64,000 bases of DNA from Loxodes magnus (Eukaryota > Ciliophora > Karyorelictea > Loxodida > Loxodidae): contig CAMPDV010000516.1 in the NCBI GenBank assembly GCA_946699065.1, positions 124,001 through 188,000 of the forward strand, read 5' to 3'. The translations under genes were made by a program, and so were the position numbers. Below the pieces are notes generated by a model. That model saw nothing but the letters and a program-made list of their open reading frames with translations, was not told the origin of the DNA and made no database searches. This document shows positions 11,823 to 22,008 of the stretch, piece by piece (position 1 is the stretch's first letter; each line of letters begins with the position of its first letter).

Positions 11823-12974
11823 ATGAAGAGTGCTAACGAAGATAGTATAGTTAAAGTTTTATTTCTAAGAAAGTTATTAAGGAACTAGAAATAACTGATT
11901 GGAAAATTTGGTATAGGAGTCACTAAATATGAAATAATTCCTAATCTAGTTACGATTAAATATTTCAAACAAATTTCTACTATTTTAAAATCTTCGAGTA
12001 CTAAGATGACCTATTCGTTGCAACTGAAGTAGTTCTAAAAATAAGAAATCAATATTGAGAAAACTAAGGAAAGTCATACTTAAATAGAATAGTTAAAGGA
12101 TGATGAATTGTTGATTTCAGGTGGTGATTTTACTAAAAGATTTACTTTCTTTTCATCGGAATAAACTGAAGATTATTAAATGGCGATTCCAAGATGCGCA
12201 CATAAAACAAATTTTAACAAAAAAAATTTAATTTACATCATTTCAGGTTGTGAGATGGAAGATTTTTAATGAAAACACGTGATAGAATGCGAAGTTTTCG
12301 ATAAAATAAGAAAAAAATTTATTAAAATAGAATCAATAGAAACTCCTGTCAACTTCTTTGGATGCGATTAATATAACAAGTAGGTCTTTGTTTTTAGAGG
12401 ATATAATAAAGTAAATTATAATCAGAGCAAAATTTAAAAATATGAAATTATTAGAAATGAATGATTGATTTGCTAAGAAAATTTAATTATAGGAGGGTTA
12501 ATTTCAGCTATTTATGTTCCTAAAACGAAATACTTTCTCATTTATGGAAATAATCAAGATTTACCCACTTAAACTTATGATTTAAAAACTATTCAAAAGC
12601 AAGGCAATAAATATCCTTCTCATCATCTTTATTGCGATTTTACTCAACCAATATTAGGTAAAAATTGTGTTTTTTAGTTTAATATAAAAAATGTTTTATA
12701 TTAGTACGATTTAAGTAGTACAACATGGAAAAAAATAAAAGGAGATGCTGGTAACTTTCTTTAACAATAAGATATTTTTTTGCTTATTTTCCATCAAATT
12801 GATTAATAAAGTTAAAAATAAAATAACTATCCTCTATTTTTAATTTGCTTGCCATTTAAAAAAGTAGGCTTTTCAATTTAATATTAACAATGTTTATTAA
12901 TAAAAATTGTTAATATAATTCTTAATTTTTTATTTATCTTTATAGGGTCACTATTGTTTATTTCTTAATTATGA
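11823..12974 (+). CDS. Kelch-like beta-propeller protein
   Basis: ATG 11823 (MKSANEDSIVKVLFLRKLL) opens a single frame to TGA 12972-12974. After an N-terminal charged segment of ~90 residues there are kelch-like units with the usual strand pattern, seen as LLISGGDF, LIYIISG, KQVFVFRGYN, IQKYEIIRNEW and YFLIYGNN; the glycine doublets are weaker than in classical kelch. TAA, TAG and TGA are frequent inside the frame. The last ~60 residues are hydrophobic and unlike kelch, so the true stop may lie earlier. The broken minus copy at 9040-10030 is its paralogue and supports the frame. Kelch propellers usually bind protein partners; the partner here is unknown. Confidence 0.7.
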
Positions 12975-13977
12975 TTAAATAACTTAAATATAAATGTTTA
13001 GTTAGCTCATTATATTTATCGCTTTTAATTAGCTGAAAACAAGTATTTTATAAGCATATTTATTAATAATAAAGGCTATGTTCATTTAATGGTTTTGCAT
13101 GTATTATATACCATCTAAGAAAACAAATAAATTTCTCTCTATTTGTTAGTTATTTTCGATATTTGAAAATTTTTACAATTGAATGTGTTTTGCTATATTT
13201 TAATATGATATTAGTGTCATATAATTAAATATATCCTCAATCTAATTCAATTTTCCTTTCTGTTTTTATACTCTAATATACATAAAAAAACACTTCTTTT
13301 ACTCTATTTGTATATCAAAAGCTTTAAATATTTTATCTTCATTGCTATTTCTCTCTTAAGTAAATTTATAAATGTTTTAATTAAAAAATATATTAAGTAA
13401 TTAATTATAAAACTAAGGCTTTTAATAATTTATCTATAATATCAAAAGACTCTTATTTAATTAAGTTAAGCTTTACTATATGATTATATCTATAGGCACT
13501 AAAAGTTAATAGAAAACGTAATATAAAAACAAAAGTAGTTAAATAGATATGAGAGATATAATAATCTTTACTTTTATAAAAATAACTAAAAAAAATAGCA
13601 TTCATTATGCAATCTTCTTAGCCTATTATTTTAGATATGATAAAATCTTTTTTCTCTTTTTATTTCCCATTTTAATTAACTTATTAAGTCTTTATGAGTC
13701 AACATTTAAAAAATCCATTCATGTTGATAATAATTGAGATTTAAGATGGTTAATTTTATTAGGTATCTTTAAAATATGAATATAAGAAGTTTGCTTTAGT
13801 TTAATTATTTAAATTTGAATTGAAGATATAAGATAGATGTAAAGCTTGAAAATTGTATTTACCTCTATATTATTAAAGTTATATACAAAGTAAGTTTAAC
13901 TAAAAAGTAAATGTAGAGAGAAAGTAGTTAAATGTAGTTAATATATAATAGATAAATAGGATCTGCTTACTTAAGAA
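12975..13977. other. AT-rich spacer
   Basis: Very AT-rich stretch between two plus-strand genes. A short frame at 13549-13737, hydrophobic and ending in TGA, has no independent support. I see nothing else definite. Confidence 0.4.
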
Positions 13978-15400
13978 ATGATATAGTAAAGGAAACTAAA
14001 TTTATTTACTCTTTTTAATTTTGAAATAATTAGTTTTAACAATTTTTTCCTTAGCATTGTTTATATCTCTTTTAAACTGGTTTATTAAGAATTTTCATGA
14101 TCAATAAATTGTCTCTAAGTTAATATGTAATTAGTATTAGATCTATGAAGAAAGTATTGATGAATTGATATATATTCATGTTTCATTTATGCTAAGAAAA
14201 ATATAGAAAGATAAATAGCTCATTAATTATCCATCTCCAAAACTATTAGAAATAGCTGGAAAATTAACCTTAATTGATAGTAATGCTTTATAAATTATAT
14301 TAATAATCTCAAGCAAAATATGAAAAACTAAATATCCACAAACTAAAAGTATTAAAGAATTCTAATAATAAATTTATGCAAAGGAATTTGGAATAAAATA
14401 GACAAATTTAGAATTTTAAAATTTTAGAATTTTATGTTTTAAAATAAATTTAAACTAAATTTAAGGTTATAAGTGGTGAGTTAGAAAAGAGTGCTAGATT
14501 CAAAAACTAAAATTTAGAAATTAAATTTTATTAACCATTAAATAAAAAGATAAAGCTTTTTAATATTCATATAACATCCTCATTCTCAAATTTATTCCTA
14601 CCAGTCTTAAATTTTATAATTTGATTCTTTTTTATTTGCTCTATTAAAATTAACTTTTAATAGAACAGAAATGTGAATTCTAGCTTATGAGTTTGAGACA
14701 ATTCTAACTTATAGCTGTGAAGTAGCAGTGTTTACACTTCTAAATCTGAAAGAAAAATTATTTAAAATTTTGTGCAGTTATGAAAAATAGGTGGATAGAA
14801 ATGAATCGATATTATACAAGCTATATTTTCTCATCATATCCTATTAATAAATAGCTTTATCATTTAATAGTAAAAGCATAATTCAGAGTTTTTAATTTAT
14901 TAGTGTTTCTTAAATAAAGAAATTAAATTTTATAAATTAAGAGAGCAAACAAAAGATTATAAATATCGTAGTTATCAAAATTGTTAAGATAGAAAGAGAG
15001 AAAAGCTTTAAGATCATAGCTTGATATTTCAGCTAATTTACTTTATATGCATCAAGAAAAGTTTCCATAATATTCAATTTTTTAAAATAATTTATTTTAA
15101 TATTACAAAGAGTAAATATAAGTAAGGAAATTGATTTTTAATTAATAAGCATGCTGCCAGTTTAATAGACTAAGTAGAATAAGGAATATTACTATCAAAT
15201 TGATAGCAACTTAAAAGATAAAAAATTAAGGTTATTATGAATGAATTTGTTTAAACAATTTAAAGGTATAACTAAAGCTTAAAATGTTCCAATGATAAAG
15301 AAAGAATGATTTAAAGAATGTAATTATAAGAAATTAAATTATCTGGACATATTGATCAAATATTAGTTACAGAGTTTTTAAATTAATATAAGTAAAGTTA
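13978..15400 (+). CDS. Hypothetical multi-exon protein, possibly cyclin-like
   Basis: ATG 13978 (MIQQRKLNLFTLFNFEIISF) begins exon 1. A 31-nt GT..AG intron at 14059-14089 restores the frame into a convincing globular segment: about residues 35-130 include YEESIDELIYIHVSF, LEIAGKLTLIDSNALQIIL and KEFGIKQTNLEFQNFRIL. The last resembles the end of a cyclin-box fold (start of helix 4, then LE-x-x-FR-x-L), and its spacing from the preceding hydrophobic helix fits, but this is a weak match. Further plus-strand coding continues, with at least one more frame change, to about 15.4 kb (QEIKLSGHIDQILVTEF). The stop is not resolved. Confidence 0.45.
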
Positions 15401-15513
15401 TTATTTTTTATTATTATTAATTTAGCTTTCTTAGTTTATTAAGGAAACAACAGAATGGAATATAATAGCTAGGATTATAATAATATTAATAAATCATATC
15501 AAATAAAATGAAG

Positions 15514-15586
15514 GCCGAAATAGCTCAGTTGGGAGAGCGTTAGACTGAAGATCTAAAGGTCCCCGGTTCAATCCCGGGTTTCGGCA
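15514..15586 (+). tRNA. tRNA-Phe(GAA), second copy
   Basis: The 73-nt body is identical to the gene at 10386-10458, with a perfect acceptor stem, anticodon GAA and a T7 run directly downstream. About 100 bp of downstream flank aligns with that of the first copy (shared CCATTAA and CTC..AGAAGA patches), so the two arose by a segmental duplication rather than convergence. Confidence 0.97.
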
Positions 15587-15649
15587 TTTTTTTGATACAT
15601 CTTTTTAATATTAAATGCATAAATTTAAGCAATAATAAACAGATAATCT

Positions 15650-16080
15650 AGCCATTAATCACTCTAAGAAGACGAAAAACGAGTTAATTTTCAGCAGTAG
15701 CAAAAATATAAAGCTAAGAATAGTTGTAATTTTTCTGTGAAACGTAAGCACGGAAAAACATTTTTGGCTGGTCTTAAATCTTGATAGTACTCCAAGTAGA
15801 ATATAAAGACATTCTCTAGTTTATATTAGTGTAGTAGAATCAAAAAAATACAAAGCTATTATGAAAATGTTCTTGGTAGGAAAAAAATCGAAATCATTAA
15901 TCAGAAGGAGAAACATCTAAAAGCTGTCCTTTAACCCTACTAAGGCATATGAGTGAGAAAGTAATTCTAAAAGTTACTCTCTTAAGCAGCAACACTAGAA
16001 GAGACTTGGATTATTCAAGCATTTAGATTTAAACCAATTTTAATTGATTCTATAGTTAAACGATATGGTCTATCCTTAAC
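15650..16080 (+). other. Coding-like plus-strand segment
   Basis: A purine-rich plus strand reads as one convincing basic segment from about 15.67 to 16.08 kb (for example KRKHGKTFLAGLKSW, YYENVLGRKKIEIINQKEK and TLEETWIIQAFRFKP). It starts within 100 bp of tRNA-Phe and fades into AT-rich DNA without a clear stop. No start codon or family was recognised; it may be an exon or a gene remnant. Confidence 0.4.
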
Positions 16081-16372
16081 TTCTTAATATTAAATCTTAT
16101 AGAGAACTTAAATTAAATATAGATTATCAGAGTAAGTACTTAATTACTTAAACTGTGTATCTTAATAATTAATTTGTAGTACTATCTTCTTATTTAAGTT
16201 TGACTTGAAACTTCAATTTATTAATTTAAGCTATATTTGACTACTTAATTATACTTAGAATTAAAGAGACTAATTAGTAGACTTTAATATGCTAGCACCA
16301 ATTTTAAAAATGCTACGTCTTAATTTCATTCAAGATGTGTAAATAATAAATTAACATAACTTGTTAAAAATA

Positions 16373-16705
16373 TCAACACATGGATCCTTTATATTCAAAT
16401 ATTTTTGTATACTCTAGCATTCTTACCGCGTAGCCGTAAATGTTCTTCTAGCTTTGTCCACTACCCTTGCAAGCTCTTTGTAAATACAGCATAAGATCTT
16501 ATTCATACAGTGTTGCAATCCAAATTTTTTTCTGATTGATCTTAAACAAATGCTTCTGATAATAGACTAGGAACTTCAGGCTTTTGTCGTTTATCTTATG
16601 AGAATTCTTATAAATAATGTGACTGTTGTATTTCATAAAATCTATCTGTTAATCTGAAAATTCTACGTTGTAGAGGAATTTGTTGATTACCTCACTTCTA
16701 TCCAT
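16373..16705 (-). CDS. Hypothetical protein, 110 residues
   Basis: A clean minus frame runs from ATG 16705 (MDRSEVINKFLYNVEFSD) to TGA 16373-16375, with balanced composition and only a few TAA/TAG Gln codons. It is basic, aromatic-rich and helical in pattern, ending GYAVRMLEYTKIFEYKGSMC. It could be read as a small all-helical DNA-binding domain like the N-terminal domain of tyrosine recombinases, but no catalytic motif was found, so no function is assigned. The acidic gene at 16.8-18 kb ends just upstream on the same strand; an exon of that gene is the alternative. Confidence 0.6.
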
Positions 16706-16799
16706 AATAATCTTTTCCTTTGAGTTCTAAAAGAAGATTGAATATCTTATGTCTGTTTCTTTATCTTCATATAAATTAGAAATCCATTTGTGTTAAATA

Positions 16800-18480
16800 A
16801 ACCTTGGGTATTTATTTTGTTTATACAAGGTTTTCACTGATTGAAGCTTATAAATCATCTTTTTTAAAACTTCATCTTAACTTTTTTTTCTTCGATGAAT
16901 TGCAATTAATTCTAGTCTTGAGCTTAAATACTTACATTATTTTCAGTTTCTTCAGATTTTTCCCTATCTTCATTATTTTCAATTACTCCAATTCTTTGCT
17001 TACCTTCGATATTTTGTTTGTTCAGTTTCTTCAATTATTTCTCTACCTATATTATTTTGATTTATTTCAGATTTTTTTTGGCCTTCATTGTTTTCAATTT
17101 CTTCGTTCTTTTCCATGCCTGCATTATGTTTCAGTTCTTAGCTTATCTTCGATATTTTAAATATTTTAGTATCTTCAGCTTTTTTCCTACTTTAAATAAT
17201 TTCAATAATTCGGTTCTTTCCCTACGATATTTTATAGTGCTGCGCACCATTGTGGTGCTACGCGCACTTTAATCAAAGTTTTTTTTTTTCAAAATCTTCA
17301 GATTTCTCTCTTTCCTCATTTTTTTCAGAAGCTTCTTTGCTTTTATCATATTCTGGATTTTTTTTTCAGCTTGCTCTAAGTATTATAGCCCTTCTGCTAG
17401 CGTTAATTTGGTCTCTTTTAAGTTTCTATTTTCCTAATTGATATTCTAAAGTACATTTTTTCCTTAAATGCTAGCTACAACCTTTCTAAGACTGAACTGC
17501 TTAAAATTAATTTTATATTACGCCACTCTCAGAATACTAACTTTGTAACTTTTAAATTATATACTCACCACTTTTTACCTCCTCAAATACATATGGAGAT
17601 AGAAAGTTTTCATATTGAATGCATTTATCTTCTCTTATCATGCTAATGAACTAGAAAGTTTTCTTTTAATCTTAGCATTCCCAAATTTAAATTTCTAGCT
17701 TTTAATTAAGTTTTCTTCTACTTAATTATTTGCTCTATCTTCACCTTCCTAGCACTGTAAAATACTACCGTATCCTCTGCCTTAAAATGATTGGTAAATG
17801 ATTTTAATTAGTCAAGCTTCAGATCTATGAAACGTTACTTTGTTTTGAAAATTTTTTACTTTTAATTGGCTTGACTATTGTTGATTTGCCTTGTTGGAAA
17901 TTTGTGTTGGTGCTTTTGACCATAAAGTAGTTTTGGTTTGAACTAGAGTGGTTTAAGGTGTTTATTGTTGTTTAAATATATTATCCTTTATAAAGCAATT
18001 TAGTTAGTTAGATAAGGATTTAACTTCTTTTTAAGACTATTGTGTTCTTATTTATCTACAATTCTTTAAGATTGAAATTAATCCTGGTCGTTTAAGAACT
18101 GATTAGATAGTAGCTTCTTTGAGTTATTTGTTATTATTGAGGAAGAGACTTTAGAGTTTAGTTGCTAAATCTTTTGTATAGTAATTTACTCTATCACAGC
18201 TATTCTCCTCGCTTAGAATGATCTGACTTGCAGTTATAAAGAGGATCTGAGTAGGTTTGATTTAGTATCTAGCATTAAGTTTGTTAGTGGAAGTTAAAGG
18301 AAATGTTTGAAAAGTATGGTTGAAATAGTGTTGATTCTAGGAGTTTATAAAGGTATTATACTTGTTACATTTAAAAGCTAGATGCCTTTGCTGAATAATT
18401 TGTATCTGAATTAATTGTTTACACTAGTTAATTTGATACTCCTAATTACCTATAAATTTAGCAGTTGTTGATTAAATTAG
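16800..18480 (-). CDS. Acidic coiled-coil region, left copy of a duplicated segment
   Basis: Minus-strand coding is clear: about 17.55-17.95 kb reads a Lys-rich segment (DLKLDQLKSFANHFKAKDTV), and 17.0-17.45 kb a Glu/Lys-rich segment (NPEYDKSKEASEKNEEREKS, then repeated GlnGlu/AsnGlu blocks) expected to be disordered or coiled coil. A 24-nt GTAAGT..CTAG stretch near 16.94 kb looks like an intron. From about 16.8 to 18.0 kb this matches 62.97-64.0 kb closely. The right copy lacks an approximately 55-bp GC-rich insertion present here at about 17234-17289. It lies downstream of the TRIM-like gene on the same strand and may be its C-terminal part. Confidence 0.5.
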
Positions 18481-18507
18481 TAAAATAAAAGGAAAGTATC
18501 TAGAGTT

Positions 18508-19920
18508 AATGATTGACCCAGACTTTTTTGAGAGCAGTATCAGAGTTCATAAGGATTAACGGATTCCAAACTTAAAATTCTTCTTTAATCTTTTAGTGTT
18601 TCAGCTCTTTCGATATTCAGATTGATTATTATTAAATATCAGAGCTCTCAAGGATAACGGATTCGAATCTTATAGTTCTTCTTACAGTCTTGAAGTTCTT
18701 AAGCTCTAACTTTACCCAGACTTTTTGGAGAGGTTGATCAGTACTCTCAAGGAAAACCGATTCCAAACTTAAAGTTTCTCTTACAGTTTTTTAGTATTTT
18801 AGCAATATGTTTGTCAGATTTATTTAGTTTTAATGCCGAACGCACGAATATCTGAGTCTTAACTCAAAGATTTATTTCAGTACTTTATCATCATTAGCTT
18901 TTTCGATACTTTTAATTTTTTGCAACTAGTTCAGATCTCTAAAATATATCGGATTCTTCGCTTAAAGTCCGTTTTTTAGTTTTTAATTTCTTAAGTTTTA
19001 CCTCTATCATACTCTTTTTATAATTAGATCAGACTATTAAGTATTTCTGTTTCTATTCACAAAAATCTTGATTCAGTTTTTAAGATTTTCAGCTTTAACG
19101 TAACTCTGAATTGCTTTATAAACTATTTCAGAACACAAAAAATATCGGAGTCTTCTCTCAGATTTTCTATTTCTATAGTTTAACTTCATCATCTTTTCGA
19201 TACTCAGACTAATTTTAGGAACTCGATAAGAGCTCTAAAATATATCTGAGTCTTTACTTAAAGTCTGCAGTTTTAATAGTTGGCCAGCAATATGTTAATC
19301 AGACTTATTTTCATACTATGAAAGGTTCTAAAGAAAATCGGAGTCTTCGCTCAAAGATGTAATATCAGTATTTTAACTTCATCAGCTTTTCAATACTCAG
19401 ACTTATTTAGAGAACTAGATCAGAGTTCTTAAGATGAGTAGATACTAAACTCAAAGTTGTAATTTCAGTCTTTTAACTTCTTCATTTTTTTGATGCTAAG
19501 ATATTTTAACTATTTGAGTTGAGCAGTCTCTTAAGTAGAATGGAATCTTATATCAACTTCTACTTTCAAACTTTTCATATTTTCAAACTTTATTAATACT
19601 TAGACTTATTTTGAGAACTAGATTAGAGTTCTTAAGACGAACGGAGTCTTAACTATAAGTTCATTTTTCGGTTTTTAAATTCTTTGGTTTTAACTTATTT
19701 TGAAAACTAGATCAGAGCACTCGATTATAACTAAGTCTTAACTATAAGTTCTTATTTCAATCTTTTTACTTCTTCAGCTTTTTGATACTTAGACTTCGTT
19801 TGAGAACTAGATCAGAGCTCTCAAGTATTTCGTAGTCATAACTCAACTTCTATTTCAGATTTTTCAGCTTTATTAATGCTTAGACTTGTTTTGAGAGCTA
19901 GTTCATAGATCTCACGCTGA
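18508..19920. repeat. Tandem ~100-bp degenerate repeats, short array
   Basis: About 14 imperfect units can be followed by the anchor AACGGATTCC/ACGGAGTCTT, spaced 89-102 bp. Read on the minus strand, each unit carries a variant of the peptide SSDLVLKxSLSIxKLKK, in line with the upstream TRIM-like gene, but unit lengths are not multiples of three. Almost the whole block reappears at about 37090-38577 with only scattered differences. Its upstream end joins the coiled coil of the TRIM-like gene and its downstream end joins the Gln/Asn-rich segment at 18.0-18.5 kb. Confidence 0.8.
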
Positions 19921-21079
19921 ACGGAATTTTGCTCTAAAGTTCTAGTTTCTGCTCTTTTCTAAAGTATTTCTACTAGAAGTTATTTTGTTTCAAGATAGTA
20001 TTTTACTGCTAGAGCATTCTCTCTCGTTATATCTCTTGATCCTCTATTTCTTGCTAGTTATGAGATATTTGTTCTCTTAAGCCATTCAACACCAAATCCT
20101 ACTCTTTAATAACTTAAAGTAAGTTTTAGATTTATTCTTTACTTTCCTTATTAACACTCTCATAATATTAAGCCTACAACTAACTCTCCTTTCATAAAAG
20201 TTATATAGTTCTTTAAAAGGATTATATCTATACTCTCTATCTAGCATGCAATTCCTATTCTAAACCAAACTAACTCCCTTTCATCATCTTTTAAAAAACT
20301 TAAGCTTCCATATTCTAAGGTATAAGAATAGCTTAATATTAAGAATATTTTTATTCTTCATTTATTTGATTTTCTTAAAGCTATACTTCCAATCTCTCTA
20401 ATTAATTCTTCTTTATCTCACATTACTATATAGTGGTCTATTACATTTATCCGATACTCTCTACTTACTTACTCATCTCAAAAATATTATTTTAACTTAT
20501 TTCCTACCTACTCTATTCGCCTTTCTCCTATACTCTTATCACCAACTCCTCACATGCTTACTCTAAACTTCTCTTGATATTATCATAGATCTATACTATA
20601 TATTTTATATTTATCATATAATCTTAAGCCAACTACATTTATCATTAGCCTAAGACAGAAGAATATTGATTCAACCTCTCTTTCATAGCACTCAAAGTCA
20701 TTTACATTCGAACTTACATAATAGGAACGATTTCCTCTTATCTACCACATTGATGCTTCTTATGAGAATTCCATTGGCATTTTTCACATATTAATATACT
20801 GTCACTCAGACAATAAAAAGCTAGAATCTCATTATGCTCTTAACATATATTCAGTAAGTTTTATTTTGACTCCTCTTAAAGATGTGAAACCTCCATTTCT
20901 AATTTTTCAATTGGTCTATAAGTGATGATGTTGTGCTTTTTACAATTAAACATCTATTAGATTTTGTAGAAGCTTTTCAAACATCTCTCACAAAGAATAC
21001 ATCCACAATCCAACTTTCTAGGCTTTCTAAACTCTTAGTTGAAGTCTTTTTCGCAAGCTTCGCATTTAGATGGTAGCAT
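19921..21079 (-). CDS. TRIM-like RING, B-box and coiled-coil protein (N-terminal part)
   Basis: From ATG 21079 the minus strand reads MLPSKCEACEKDF, then a RING-like cluster: C6-x2-C9 ... C25-G-C27-x2-C30-x2-C33 ... C and H. A B-box-type cluster follows (CQEH, CLSDSILICEKC, then H and HQC). Next is a long Gln/Glu-rich coiled coil (ending at about 19.95 kb) with dense TAA/TAG codons. This order, RING-B-box-coiled coil, is that of TRIM-type ubiquitin ligases, which transfer ubiquitin from an E2 and use the C-terminus to pick substrates. The frame then enters the ~100-bp repeat array. Whether the array and the acidic region beyond are part of the same protein is not proven. Confidence 0.75.
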
Positions 21080-21099
21080 TTTATTTTTGAATAGACTAA

Positions 21100-21990
21100 A
21101 AAGAAAGTAATTTTTGGTTTTAAGAGATTTAGATATGAAACTAAATAATAATCCTTTTAATTACTTATAACTTAATAAATAGAAGAATAATTACTATTAA
21201 AATTAAAATATAAAATGGAAGAATTTTCCCTCTAAAATTTTAGATAATTTATAAATAATAAATATTAAGCCACAACTAAATATTTAATATAATCTTACAA
21301 ACATGTAACATACTAATATATTAGTCAATTTTACATCACTACATTACTATATTTTATTTCAATAACTCACTATCATTTATGCTAAATCAACCTAATAACC
21401 AAATATATTATCTAAAACATATACAAATATTTCAGCCAATTACTATTTAAATCCTATTTTTAATACCCTATACATCTCAACCTAATATACAAAATCTACA
21501 ATATTATATAACCACCAACTCATCAAAAACTACTTCCTACATATTTACAGTCATCTCTGAAAACGCAAATTAAACAAATTAATTATGCAAATAAACCTAC
21601 AACTTTATATCACCAAACTAGTAAACATAAAAATAAATTAGAATAGTTGCAAAATACCTAAATTACCTAGTACATAACTAAATTAATACGCTTTACACAA
21701 TATCAAAGAAAGATATCATCATTACAGAATCTTAAATTAACCTATAATTACATCCAAGACTTCTCGTTTATCACCTAAAAGTAACTGAGAAACCTGATAG
21801 TTAATCATAACTAAGTTTAGCAAGTTTTCTGAAAAGCTGATCTCTTGGAGTTGCTAGAAATTGATATTTCCTGAAATTATTATAAACCTTGACTTTCCTT
21901 TAAAAAATAGACTTGCAATAGAACCTCTTTAATCGTAAATATTACCCATACTTAGAGTAGATACTAAAGCTCTAAGAATAGGTTAAGGGT
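21100..21990. other. Spacer upstream of two divergent genes
   Basis: AT-rich, C-biased on the plus strand (12 C against 1 G in 21361-21420). It separates the TRIM-like start (minus) from the large plus ORF and probably holds both promoters. I see no gene in it. Confidence 0.4.
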
Positions 21991-22008
21991 TACTGATATT
22001 AGAAAAGT

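Noticed and set aside
13549-13737. Short plus-strand membrane-type ORF ending in TGA
   Set aside because: Only 62 codons, no paralogue or motif, and open frames are common by chance under this code.
15680-16350. Tyrosine recombinase catalytic domain on the minus strand
   Set aside because: No R..HxxR..Y constellation could be placed and the plus-strand reading is more convincing.
16804-17441. Plus-strand Phe/Leu/Ser-rich frames near 17 kb and 63.2 kb
   Set aside because: They mirror the Glu/Lys-rich minus-strand protein that is present in both copies.
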